This document shows positions 1 through 6,728 of a DNA stretch of 22,171 nt, in pieces. Numbering within the stretch: the first letter of the stretch is position 1; the number at the start of each line of letters is the position of its first letter. The stretch comes from Allofournierella_A excrementavium. GTDB taxonomy: Bacteria > Bacillota > Clostridia > Oscillospirales > Ruminococcaceae. The position numbers were made by a program, and so were the translations under genes. The DNA is taken from assembly GCA_019120375.1 (NCBI GenBank), contig DWVE01000046.1:1-22171 (forward strand), read 5' to 3'. Under the pieces are notes generated by a model. That model worked only from the letters and a program-made list of their open reading frames with translations, did no database searches and was not told the DNA's origin.

Positions 1-1137
1 GGGGGTGATCTCCGGGCTGGGGCTCGGCGTGGGAGTCGGGGTGGGGGTAGGCGTGGGAGCAGGAGTGGGGGTGGGGGTCGGCGTCACCTCCGGCGTGGTG
101 GAGGAAGAGCCGGAACTGGGCACGGAAGTGCTGCCGGATTCATCCTCCGCAAACGCCACCGGGAAGAACAGCCGGCCGAAGCCGCCCGCCACGCTGCTGA
201 ACACGCTGTTGGCGGCGGCGGGCGCCTGATAGGTGGCCTCCACGATGTACTCGCCGCCGTTCGCGTCCTTTTCGGTCTTGCTCACATAGTAGTTGGAGCG
301 GGAGCCGTCCGCGTTCAGCAGCCATGCCTTGCCGCCTTCGCTCTTGGTGTTGCCGGACACGGTGTAGACCTTGGCCTTGACCTCTTCCTTCTTGCTGATG
401 TTGGAGTCGTAGTCGTTGGCGGGCAGGGTCTCGGTGGGATCGAAGCCGTCGGTGGTCTCGTCGCTCAGCACGTTGTCGTCGGTGACGATATCGCCGGCGC
501 CCACTTCGCTCTCATCCTTGATCTTGTCCTTGACCGCCTCGGTGTCCACCTTGTACTCCACCTTCTCCTTCACCTTGGTGGTGACGGGGTCAGGCAGTAT
601 GTAGCCCTCGATCTCCGAGAGGCTCACGGTGTACTCGCCCACCGGCAGCTCCTCGATCAGCAGGGTGCCGGTCTTGGGGTCGATCTTGTAGGTCTCGGTG
701 GGTTTCTGGGTCTTGGTGCTGGAAGAGCTGGAGGACTTGCCGGAAGTGCTCTTGCTGGAAGAGGACTTGTCCGCCTTGTAGTCCACCACCACCTCGAACT
801 CGGTGCCCAGCACGGGCATGCCGTTCTCGGCGTCGGTGACGGTGACGCCCAGGGTCTGCTGCACCGCGGTGACCTCCAGCGCCAGCTGGATGGGCTCCGG
901 GGTGGCCGTGGGTTCCGGCGTGGGCGACGCGGTGGGGTCCGGCGTTGCGGTGACGCTGGGGGCCGAACTGCTCACGGACGAGCTGTTCGCCGCGGCGTTC
1001 ACCGCCGTGAGGGCGATGCCCGCGCCGGTGCCCACCACCAGGATCATGGCGCAGCTGAGAGCCAGCACCGCCTTGTAAAGGGGCATGCGGCTCCAGAAGC
1101 TGCGGGTGAAATAGCGTGAAATATCTTTTCTGCTCAT
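1..1137 (-). CDS. Membrane-anchored surface protein with Cna-B-like domain and Pro/Thr-rich stalk (C-terminus cut by window edge)
   Basis: The frame is open from ATG at 1137 to the left edge, giving 379 codons without a stop. A basic N-terminus is followed by one membrane segment at about residues 22-46, with no signal-peptidase or lipobox motif I trust, so it is probably an anchored extracellular protein. Residues 50-82 are a Ser/Thr/Pro linker. Residues 85-197 resemble a Cna-B/SpaA prealbumin-like fold, with strand pattern GTEFEVVV and then LLIEELPVGEYTVSL and EGY. About 22 Ser/Lys/Thr residues (124-145) interrupt this domain. Residues 255-330 look like a second beta-rich module, and 349-379 are a Thr-Pro stalk. 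The missing C-terminus could be a catalytic or wall-binding domain. GGAGGA lies 12 nt before the start. Cna-B domains usually act as structural stalks of adhesins and pili; the role here is unknown. Confidence 0.8.
   Translation of the reverse strand, partial: MSRKDISRYFTRSFWSRMPLYKAVLALSCAMILVVGTGAGIALTAVNAAANSSSVSSSAPSVTATPDPTASPTPEPTATPEPIQLALEVTAVQQTLGVTVTDAENGMPVLGTEFEVVVDYKADKSSSSKSTSGKSSSSSSTKTQKPTETYKIDPKTGTLLIEELPVGEYTVSLSEIEGYILPDPVTTKVKEKVEYKVDTEAVKDKIKDESEVGAGDIVTDDNVLSDETTDGFDPTETLPANDYDSNISKKEEVKAKVYTVSGNTKSEGGKAWLLNADGSRSNYYVSKTEKDANGGEYIVEATYQAPAAANSVFSSVAGGFGRLFFPVAFAEDESGSTSVPSSGSSSTTPEVTPTPTPTPAPTPTPTPTPTPSPSPEITP
4..92 (-). repeat. Low-complexity Thr-Pro coding repeat
   Basis: The codons for residues about 349-378 of the surface protein alternate Thr and Pro with a few Ala, Ser and Glu, giving a simple repeat of GTGGGGGT-like units on the plus strand. 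Such stalks are extended wall-spanning spacers. The tract is a likely site of slippage and length variation between strains. Confidence 0.7.
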
Positions 1138-1215
1138 GCTTTGAATGATTCCTCCGCGTATGATTTTTCGCCGCCCCGGGGACGGGAAAAGGCAGATCTT
1201 CGCATATGTGGCCTA

Positions 1216-1226
1216 ATTATAGCACA
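1216..1226 (-). promoter_or_regulatory. Extended -10 promoter for the surface protein
   Basis: On the minus strand TATAAT (1221-1216) is preceded by TGTGC, which provides the TGn extended -10 element. No good -35 box lies 16-18 bp upstream. The gap to the ATG is about 80 nt. It fits the only gene downstream, the Cna-B-like protein. Confidence 0.5.
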
Positions 1227-1289
1227 TTTGACGACAAAGGTACACAGAATTCCACTTTTTTCACAAAATTTGTTGAAAGGCCAGCCGCC

Positions 1290-2399
1290 TCACGCCTCCT
1301 GACACAGCGGGCAGTAACGGGCCACCAGCAGGTCCACGCAGGCGCCGTAGCTGGCCATGCCCAGGTCCTGACCGTAGCTTTCCAGAAAGGCGGTGTAGGT
1401 GCTCTCCGCCAGGTCGGTGGCGGGGCTCTCAAAGGCCAGCCAGTACTCGTCGTTCCACAAAAGGTCCGCCGCAGGCCCCTCCTCCAGCAGCTGCCAGACC
1501 TCCAGCCAAGCTGTGGGGTCGGCGGTGTAGAGAGCGTTGGAGAGATGCAGAAACCCGAACAGCCAGCCGGAATACTGCCAGAGCTCGTCGGCGCTGGCAA
1601 GGCAGGCGGCGATGCCCACAAAGTTCGCCTCCTGCTCGGGGGCCACGCCCCGCTGGTGGGCCTGCTCGTGGGCGATGGTCACCGGCAGGAACACATTGGG
1701 GCAGTCCACGTTGAGGGTGCTCTCGCCGGTGAAGGGAAAGATGTAGCCGGTGAATCCCGCCGCGCTCATGAACCAGGAATAGACCGCTGGCTTGGGCTGC
1801 CGGGCCGGGCCGTCCAGGAAGGGGTATTCCTCCGTGAGGGGGGCAAGGCTGTCGGCGCCCTCCTCCATGATGGCCGCGCTGTCCGCCGCAAGGCGGCCGG
1901 AGTCGTCCCGCTCCACCAGCCGGCCGGTGCGGTTGGCCCCCTCGGCGAACCACAGGGTGGTGGCTTCCAGCGCCTCGGTGGTCACCGGCTCTGCCGCAAG
2001 GCCGCTCTTTTCGCTGAAGGAGGCGGCGTAGTAGTGCACGCCCCACAGCCAGCTCACCCCGGCCCAGATCCACACCGCCACCGCCGCCAGCCCCACCAGC
2101 CGCCGGGCCAGCACCCGGCGGCGGCGCAGCTGCGCGCGCACCGTGGCTGCGGCCATCACCAGCAGCCACACCCCCAGCGCCGTGCAGAGCGCTTCGGCCA
2201 GCGAGAAGGGCAGCGGGTCCGCCAGGGCGCTGACGGCCTGCCGCGTTCCCATGACAAGGGACGCCGCCGTGTCCATGGCTGCCCGGTCCTGCCGCAGCAG
2301 CAGAAAAAGCCCCCCGGCGGCGCACCCTGCCGCCAGCAGGATGCACGGCGTTCGGTTTTGGGCCAGCCAGTTCCCTGCCCGTGTGATCCGTTCCTTCAT
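1290..2399 (-). CDS. DUF3810 family membrane protein, zinc metalloprotease-like
   Basis: A 369-residue protein with three hydrophobic segments near residues 18-36, 66-86 and 99-120, followed by a long extracytoplasmic or soluble region. The sequence TIAHEQAHQRG places an HExxH motif at 244-248, and an acidic PEQEANF follows at 254-260 (E257 as possible third ligand). This matches the conserved core of DUF3810 as I know it. The motif is that of zinc peptidases, but no substrate is established. ATG at 2399 is chosen because GGGAGG precedes it at good spacing; an in-frame upstream extension to 2510 would run through the promoter and the MarR-type palindrome. It is transcribed divergently from the MarR gene. 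Confidence 0.82.
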   Translation of the reverse strand: MKERITRAGNWLAQNRTPCILLAAGCAAGGLFLLLRQDRAAMDTAASLVMGTRQAVSALADPLPFSLAEALCTALGVWLLVMAAATVRAQLRRRRVLARRLVGLAAVAVWIWAGVSWLWGVHYYAASFSEKSGLAAEPVTTEALEATTLWFAEGANRTGRLVERDDSGRLAADSAAIMEEGADSLAPLTEEYPFLDGPARQPKPAVYSWFMSAAGFTGYIFPFTGESTLNVDCPNVFLPVTIAHEQAHQRGVAPEQEANFVGIAACLASADELWQYSGWLFGFLHLSNALYTADPTAWLEVWQLLEEGPAADLLWNDEYWLAFESPATDLAESTYTAFLESYGQDLGMASYGACVDLLVARYCPLCQEA

Positions 2400-2438
2400 T
2401 TTTTGTGCCTCCCTTCGCCTTTTTTCTCTTTTCTTTTC

Positions 2439-2468
2439 ATTATACCCCCCTGCCGCGGCGGCACGCAA
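2439..2468 (-). promoter_or_regulatory. Promoter for the DUF3810 gene
   Basis: Minus-strand TTGCGT (2468-2463), an 18-bp spacer and TATAAT (2444-2439), about 40 nt before the ATG at 2399. The -10 box is consensus and the -35 box is weak. The nearest palindrome (2486-2498) lies just upstream, so the MarR regulator may affect both directions. Confidence 0.55.
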
Positions 2469-2485
2469 CGGGCATAAAAAAATAA

Positions 2486-2498
2486 TTTGAACTTCAAA
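2486..2498. promoter_or_regulatory. MarR-type operator, copy 1
   Basis: TTTGAACTTCAAA is a perfect 13-bp palindrome around a central C. It lies 5 bp upstream of the -35 box of the MarR promoter. An identical copy occurs at 2540-2552 downstream of the -10 box. The form TTTGAnnnTCAAA resembles the FabT box known from streptococci; assignment to this regulator is inference. Confidence 0.6.
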
Positions 2499-2503
2499 AC
2501 ATC

Positions 2504-2532
2504 TTGACAAAGGGCGGCTGGCGTGGTACCAT
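2504..2532 (+). promoter_or_regulatory. Promoter for marR-degV
   Basis: TTGACA (2504-2509), a 17-bp spacer and TACCAT (2527-2532). The expected transcript start, near 2539, falls at the edge of the second palindrome, so a bound repressor would block initiation. Confidence 0.7.
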
Positions 2533-2539
2533 CGATTCG

Positions 2540-2567
2540 TTTGAACTTCAAAGTTTTTTGTTCAAAC
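2540..2567. promoter_or_regulatory. MarR-type operator, copy 2, with an overlapping larger inverted repeat
   Basis: The second exact copy of TTTGAACTTCAAA is at 2540-2552. Its left half also pairs with a later half: GTTTGAAC (2539-2546) and GTTCAAAC (2560-2567) form an inverted repeat with a 13-nt centre. This gives three half-site pairs around the promoter and suggests autoregulation with two or more dimers. Confidence 0.55.
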
Positions 2568-2586
2568 GGGAAAGAAGGTGCATTCT

Positions 2587-3030
2587 GTGACCGAAGCGGA
2601 GCAAAAGATCAACAGTTTTCTGGTGGACGTGTTCAACGACGTACTGCGCCTGGAAGAGGACGACCTGGCCAGAGGGCCCTACAAAAACCTCTCGGTCAGC
2701 GAGATGCACGTGCTGGAGGCGGTGGACAGCGCCGCCGGCGGCGAGACCATGCGGGAGCTGGCAGCCCGGCTGCGGGTGACCGCCAGCACCCTGACGGTGG
2801 CGGTGAAGACGCTGGAGCAAAAGGGGTATCTTGTGCGGGCGCGGGCCGAAGAGGACCGGCGCAAGGTCACGGTGACCCTCACCGACGCGGCGCGCGGCGC
2901 GCTGGAGCGGCACGCGGCGTTCCACGAACAGCTGGTGGACCGGGTGAGCCGGCGGCTCACCCCGGCGCAGATGGACCAGCTGGCGGACACCCTTGCGGCG
3001 CTCCACGGTTTTTTCACCGACATCCAGTGA
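2587..3030 (+). CDS. MarR family transcriptional regulator
   Basis: A 147-residue winged-helix regulator. The recognition region reads METMRELAARLRVTAS-like sequence followed by TLTVAVKTLEQKGYLVR and the wing EEDRRKVTVTLT, the classic MarR pattern, flanked by dimerisation helices. GTG at 2587 is preferred because AGAAGG sits 8 nt upstream; the in-frame GTG at 2578 has no room for a ribosome binding site. The DegV gene follows after 43 nt and has no separate promoter that I can see, so the two are probably cotranscribed. Two identical palindromes flank the promoter, which suggests autorepression. The DegV neighbour and the TTTGAnnnTCAAA boxes point to a FabT-like role in lipid control, though this MarR is not next to fab genes in this window. 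Confidence 0.9.
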   Translation: MTEAEQKINSFLVDVFNDVLRLEEDDLARGPYKNLSVSEMHVLEAVDSAAGGETMRELAARLRVTASTLTVAVKTLEQKGYLVRARAEEDRRKVTVTLTDAARGALERHAAFHEQLVDRVSRRLTPAQMDQLADTLAALHGFFTDIQ

Positions 3031-3073
3031 AACGGCGGCAGGCACCGCCCCAACAGTAAGGAGACGATGTGAC

Positions 3074-3940
3074 ATGATCCGTATTCTGACCGATTCCACC
3101 TGCGACCTTCTGCCCGCCGAGGCGGCCCGCCTTGGGGTGGAAGTGGTGCACATGCAGGTGCGCTTTGAGGACGGCGAGGTGTTCCGGGACGGGCTGGACA
3201 TGACCCCGGACGAGTTCTATGCCCGGCTGGTGAAGTGCGACAAGCTGCCCACCACCAGCCAGCCCAGCCCCCAGGACTTCATGGACCGCTTTGAGGAGGC
3301 CAAGGCCGCCGGCGACGAGGTGGTGGCCATCCTCATCAGCGGGCTGCTCAGCGGCACCTACCAGTCCGCCCGCATCGCCGCCGACAGCTGCGAATACGAC
3401 AGGATCCTTCTGGTGGACAGCATGAACGCCACCCTGGGCGAGCAGCTGCTGGTGCGGCTGGCGGTGCAGATGCGCGCCGACGGCGCCACCGCCGGGGAGA
3501 TCGTGGCCGAGCTGGAGCGCCGCCGGATGGATGTGCGCCTTGTGGCCGTGGTTGACGATCTGAAATACTTCCGCAAGGGCGGCCGCCTCACCGGCGCTCA
3601 GGCACTGGCGGGCAGCCTTTTGGGCGTGAAGCCGGTGGTGGCCGTGCGGGACGGCAAGGTGGGCCTTGCGGGCAAGGCCCGGGGCATGCCCGGCGCCTAT
3701 GTTGCGCTGTTCAAGCTGATGGACGCCGAGGGCGGCCTGGACGAGACCATGCCCTACATGATCGGCTACACCGCCCACCGCAAGGCCGCGGAGCCCATCC
3801 ACCGCTACCTCACCCAGAACCTGGGCCTGGAAGCCCCCCTGTGCCGCCACATCGGCACCGCTATCGGCACCCACGCGGGCCCCGGCGCGGCGGGCGTGGC
3901 CTTCTTCGCCAAGAACCCCGACGGCACGGCCGCTGAATGA
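3074..3940 (+). CDS. DegV family (FakB-like) fatty-acid-binding protein
   Basis: A 288-residue protein of normal family length. It begins with the DegV hallmark IRILTDSTCDL, then TTSQPSP (60-66), SGLLSGTYQSA (89-99), DDLKYFRKGGRL (161-172) and a C-terminal GTAIGTHAGPGAAGVAFF. In FakB members of this family the protein holds an acyl chain and presents it to the kinase FakA, which phosphorylates the fatty acid for phospholipid synthesis. No FakA gene is in the window. ATG at 3074 has AAGGAG 10 nt upstream. Cotranscription with the MarR gene suggests that binding-protein levels respond to a fatty-acid or acyl signal (inference). Which fatty acid it binds cannot be read from sequence. Confidence 0.92.
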   Translation: MIRILTDSTCDLLPAEAARLGVEVVHMQVRFEDGEVFRDGLDMTPDEFYARLVKCDKLPTTSQPSPQDFMDRFEEAKAAGDEVVAILISGLLSGTYQSARIAADSCEYDRILLVDSMNATLGEQLLVRLAVQMRADGATAGEIVAELERRRMDVRLVAVVDDLKYFRKGGRLTGAQALAGSLLGVKPVVAVRDGKVGLAGKARGMPGAYVALFKLMDAEGGLDETMPYMIGYTAHRKAAEPIHRYLTQNLGLEAPLCRHIGTAIGTHAGPGAAGVAFFAKNPDGTAAE

Positions 3941-3978
3941 GCCTTCCCCCACAAGCTTTGGTGTATTTATAATAAGGA

Positions 3979-4025
3979 GCGCGGCTCCGCTGCCCGACCG
4001 GGCGGCGGGGCCGCGCCCCTTTTTG
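3979..4025 (+). terminator. Intrinsic terminator after degV
   Basis: A long GC-rich stem, GCGCGGCTCCGCTGCCCG pairing with CGGGCGGCGGGGCCGCGC around a short loop, is followed by CCCTTTTT. It lies about 40 nt after the DegV stop. Confidence 0.85.
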
Positions 4026-4034
4026 CAAAGAAGA

Positions 4035-4061
4035 ACTCCCCGGGCCGAAAGCCCGGGGAGT
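4035..4061 (-). terminator. Intrinsic terminator after the antiporter gene
   Basis: ACTCCCCGGGC and GCCCGGGGAGT form an 11-bp perfect stem with a 5-nt loop. On the minus strand it is followed by TCTTCTTT, and it lies 15 nt past the antiporter stop codon. Confidence 0.75.
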
Positions 4062-4076
4062 TTGTTGGCATAAAGG

Positions 4077-5363
4077 TTATTTGCCCTGACGGCGCTTTTC
4101 GCCCTCGATGAGGCGGGCGGTGACCTCGTCCACCTGCTCGGACAGCTGGAAGTTCTCGGCCAGCTTGCTCTCCTCCATGCCCTCGTAGGCGTTTTCGCCC
4201 TTGAAGGCGACCTTGAGCATGATGGGGGTGAACACGGCGCAGCACACCACCAGGATGATGATGGGCCCGAAGAAGATGGGGTTGACGATGTTCATGGCCA
4301 TGCCCTTGTTGGCCACGATCAGGGCCACCTCGCCGCGGCAGGCCATGCCGCAGCCCACCTGCACGCACTGGCGGCCCTTGAAGCCGCACAGCTTCGCGCC
4401 CAGGCCGCAGCCGATGAGCTTGGAGCTGATGCCCACCACCACCAGGGCGATGGTGAACAGCAGGATCATGGCGTCCATCTTGGGCAGCTCCACGCCGATG
4501 CCCAGGTTGGCGAAGAACACCGGGGTCAGCAGCAGGTAGGCCAGCGGGGTGAACTTGCTGGCGGTGTAAGCCCCCTTGGGGGTGGTGGCCACGATCAGGC
4601 CGGCGGCGAAGGCGCCGATGATGTCCGCCACGCCGAACCACTCCTCAGCGGCCCAGGCCATGAAAAGGCAGAGCACGAAGGCCAGGATGGGATAGCGCCG
4701 CAGGTCGCGGTTGCGCACCTTGGTCTCGTACCAGTTCAGCGCCTTGCTGACCACGACGCCCAGCACGCCCGCGAACAGGAAGAACAGCAGGATCTTGACC
4801 AGCACCAGCACGATGTTCACGTCCGCGCCGGCCATGCTGGTGACCACGGTCAGGCAGACAAGGCCCAGCACGTCGTCGATGAGGGCGGCGGCCAGGATGG
4901 CGTTGCCCACCTTGGTGGACAGCTTGCCCAGCTCTTTCAGGGTCTCCACGGTGATGCTCACCGAAGTGGCGGTGAGCACGACGCCCAGGAACAGGTCCTG
5001 CAGGAATTTGTTGCCGGGCATGGCCAGCTCGCCGGTGTTGAAGATGAACATCAGCCCGGTGCCCATGGCCAGCGGCACCAGCACGCCCGCCATGGCGATC
5101 ACAAAGCCCGCCTTGCCGGTCTGCTTCAGTTCGTTCAGGTCGGTGCCCATGCCCGCGCTGAACATGATGACGATCACGCCCAGCTCGGCCACCTGCGACA
5201 GAAAGTCGCTGGGCTGGATGATGTTCAGCACCGCGGGGCCCATCACAAGGCCGGCCACCAGCGCGCCCACCACCTGGGGCATCTGCAGCTTGCCGGTGAG
5301 CATGCTCAGCGCCTTGGTGGCCAGCAGGATCAGGGCGAGGTCCGCCAGATATCCGTAGGTCAT
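4077..5363 (-). CDS. CPA2-type cation:proton antiporter
   Basis: A 428-residue polytopic protein with about 12-13 membrane segments, of the Na+/H+ exchanger (PF00999) type. Landmarks are MPQVVGALVAGLVMGP (28-43), TATSVSITVETLKELG (131-146), the discontinuous-helix region, and ALIDDVLGL with the paired aspartates D163/D164 that bind ion and proton in electrogenic CPA2 members. The last 40 or so residues are a charged cytoplasmic tail, with no RCK/TrkA-N nucleotide-binding domain, so it is not a full KefB/KefC-type protein. Cation selectivity (Na+ or K+) is undetermined. GAGGAG precedes ATG 5363 by 10 nt; an in-frame GTG at 5381 overlaps this site. The leader carries an intrinsic terminator between its own promoter and the start codon. 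Confidence 0.9.
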   Translation of the reverse strand: MTYGYLADLALILLATKALSMLTGKLQMPQVVGALVAGLVMGPAVLNIIQPSDFLSQVAELGVIVIMFSAGMGTDLNELKQTGKAGFVIAMAGVLVPLAMGTGLMFIFNTGELAMPGNKFLQDLFLGVVLTATSVSITVETLKELGKLSTKVGNAILAAALIDDVLGLVCLTVVTSMAGADVNIVLVLVKILLFFLFAGVLGVVVSKALNWYETKVRNRDLRRYPILAFVLCLFMAWAAEEWFGVADIIGAFAAGLIVATTPKGAYTASKFTPLAYLLLTPVFFANLGIGVELPKMDAMILLFTIALVVVGISSKLIGCGLGAKLCGFKGRQCVQVGCGMACRGEVALIVANKGMAMNIVNPIFFGPIIILVVCCAVFTPIMLKVAFKGENAYEGMEESKLAENFQLSEQVDEVTARLIEGEKRRQGK

Positions 5364-5381
5364 TTTTCTCTCTCTCCTCAC

Positions 5382-5417
5382 AAAAAAAGGGCGGCTCCGC
5401 CTCGGGACGGAGCCGTC
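5382..5417 (-). terminator. Intrinsic terminator in the antiporter leader / end of the murD operon
   Basis: On the minus strand CGGCTCCG and CGGAGCCG form an 8-bp stem with an 8-nt loop, followed after CC by seven T (5388-5382). It ends 18 nt before the antiporter ATG, yet lies downstream of a good TATAAT promoter (5434-5461). It probably ends the upstream murD operon and may also attenuate the antiporter transcript. Confidence 0.8.
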
Positions 5418-5433
5418 ACAGTCGCAAAGACCT

Positions 5434-5461
5434 ATTATACTCGGTTTATCCAGGAACGCAA
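5434..5461 (-). promoter_or_regulatory. Promoter for the antiporter gene
   Basis: Minus-strand TTGCGT (5461-5456), a 16-bp spacer and TATAAT (5439-5434). The predicted transcript starts near 5427, only 64 nt before the ATG, and includes the terminator hairpin. Confidence 0.65.
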
Positions 5462-5477
5462 GAGCGAAGTTTGATTT

Positions 5478-6671
5478 TCACTGCCCCAATCGTCCGCTTT
5501 TTTGTTCCGACAGCTTCTGCCGCAGGAAGGCAAAGGCGGCCGCCGCCTGTTCGGGGCTTTCAAAACCGCGCTTGGGGATGGCGGTGATCATGTTGCCCTC
5601 AAAGCGCAGGAAAATGTAGTTTTCGTCCTGGGCCACCTTGTTCAGGCTGGAGTAGGGCCGGTAGCTGCACAGCGCGCCGCTGGTGTCGGTGAAGCCGTTC
5701 TGGCCCAGCACCACCCAGCCGGGGGTGGTCAGGCGCTGGGTCTGCTCCCCCGCCAGCTGCCGCTTCATCAGGCCCCGCTGGGCAGCGGGCGAGCGGCCCC
5801 CCAGCAGCAGCGCCATGACCGCCGCCATGGCGGCCATGGTCACCGCCAGGGCCGCGTCGCCGGTGGCCACCGCGATCGCCGCCTCCAGAACGGAAGCCAC
5901 CAGCAGCACCCACAGCAGCACCAGCCTGCCCTTGCCGATGGGATTCAGCAGCCGGTTGGCCGCGCAGTAAGCGGGCAGCACCTCTTCCGGGCGCAGCATC
6001 TGGGGCGCGGCGTACATCTGCGTCTCCCCCTCGGGCAGCGGCGGGCAGGGCGGCAAAACGCGCCCCTCCTGCTCCCCTGCCGTCTGCCGGGCCGACTCCT
6101 CATACAGGCGGGCCTTGGCCAGCGCGGCGCACCGCTCGAACTCAGCGGCGGCGGCCTTCATCGCGTCCGGCCCTTCAAAGGCGGGCGCGGGCAGCGCCAG
6201 CATCTTTGCGCCGCCGTAGAGGTAGACCAGCAGGCCCTCGGGGTACTGCTCCACCTTCTGCACCACCGACGGATCGCTGGACTCCTGAAGCCCGGCCCGC
6301 ACGGTGACCAGCTTTTCCTCGTCCAGATGCACCCGCCACTGGCCCAGGGGCGAAGCCCCCAGCTTCTTCTGCTGACGCAGCACGGCGGCAGCAAGGCCCC
6401 GGGTGCGGCTTTTCCAGAACACCAGAATGGAAAGCACCAGCAGCACCGCGGCCAGCACCACGTACAGCGCGCCGCCCACCGGGTCGAATTCGTCGTAGAA
6501 ATAGCCGGGGCGCAGCATGGCCTGCCCCGCCTCCACGGCGAACCACAAGCCCACCGCGACGCCAATGGCGCCCAGCGCCCGCAGCAGACGGCCGGAGGCC
6601 TTTTCCTGGCGGTACTTCTTGGCGTAGAGCGCCAGCGCCGCCTGTTCGGTCAGTTCAAAATTCCAATCCAT
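5478..6671 (-). CDS. YcxB-like membrane protein with two TM-pair/YcxB units
   Basis: A 397-residue protein. Two membrane segments (about 30-50 and 67-87) are followed by a soluble stretch with VHLDEEKLVTV...VQKVEQYPEGLLVYLYGG. A second hydrophobic pair (about 250-295) is followed by WVVLGQNGFTDTSG, YSSLNKVAQDENYIFLRF and AIPKRGF, which closely resembles the YcxB C-terminal domain. The protein therefore looks like an internal duplication of a two-TM plus YcxB-like unit; the first copy is more diverged. YcxB-like proteins have no known biochemical role. ATG 6671 is preferred, with AGAAGGG 8 nt upstream; an in-frame ATG at 6704 lacks a site. It is the last gene of the minus-strand murD cluster, 57 nt after the lyase. 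Confidence 0.8.
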   Translation of the reverse strand: MDWNFELTEQAALALYAKKYRQEKASGRLLRALGAIGVAVGLWFAVEAGQAMLRPGYFYDEFDPVGGALYVVLAAVLLVLSILVFWKSRTRGLAAAVLRQQKKLGASPLGQWRVHLDEEKLVTVRAGLQESSDPSVVQKVEQYPEGLLVYLYGGAKMLALPAPAFEGPDAMKAAAAEFERCAALAKARLYEESARQTAGEQEGRVLPPCPPLPEGETQMYAAPQMLRPEEVLPAYCAANRLLNPIGKGRLVLLWVLLVASVLEAAIAVATGDAALAVTMAAMAAVMALLLGGRSPAAQRGLMKRQLAGEQTQRLTTPGWVVLGQNGFTDTSGALCSYRPYSSLNKVAQDENYIFLRFEGNMITAIPKRGFESPEQAAAAFAFLRQKLSEQKSGRLGQ

Positions 6672-6728
6672 CGGTTTTTCCCTTCTTTCCTTTCGGCGGC
6701 TCATGCGCCGCCGGTCATGTTCCGTTGC

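Noticed and set aside
1..92. Tandem repeat or CRISPR-like array at the left edge
   Set aside because: The repetition is the Thr-Pro codon pattern of a protein stalk. There are no spacers and no constant repeat unit.
2400..2510. Longer DUF3810 start at 2510
   Set aside because: The added 37 residues are basic and unlike a signal peptide, have no ribosome site, and would be encoded across the promoter and operator of the gene. ATG 2399 has GGGAGG.
5382..5430. A riboswitch in the antiporter leader
   Set aside because: The predicted leader is about 64 nt and almost all of it is the terminator itself. There is no room for a folded aptamer such as the known Na+ or Li+ classes.
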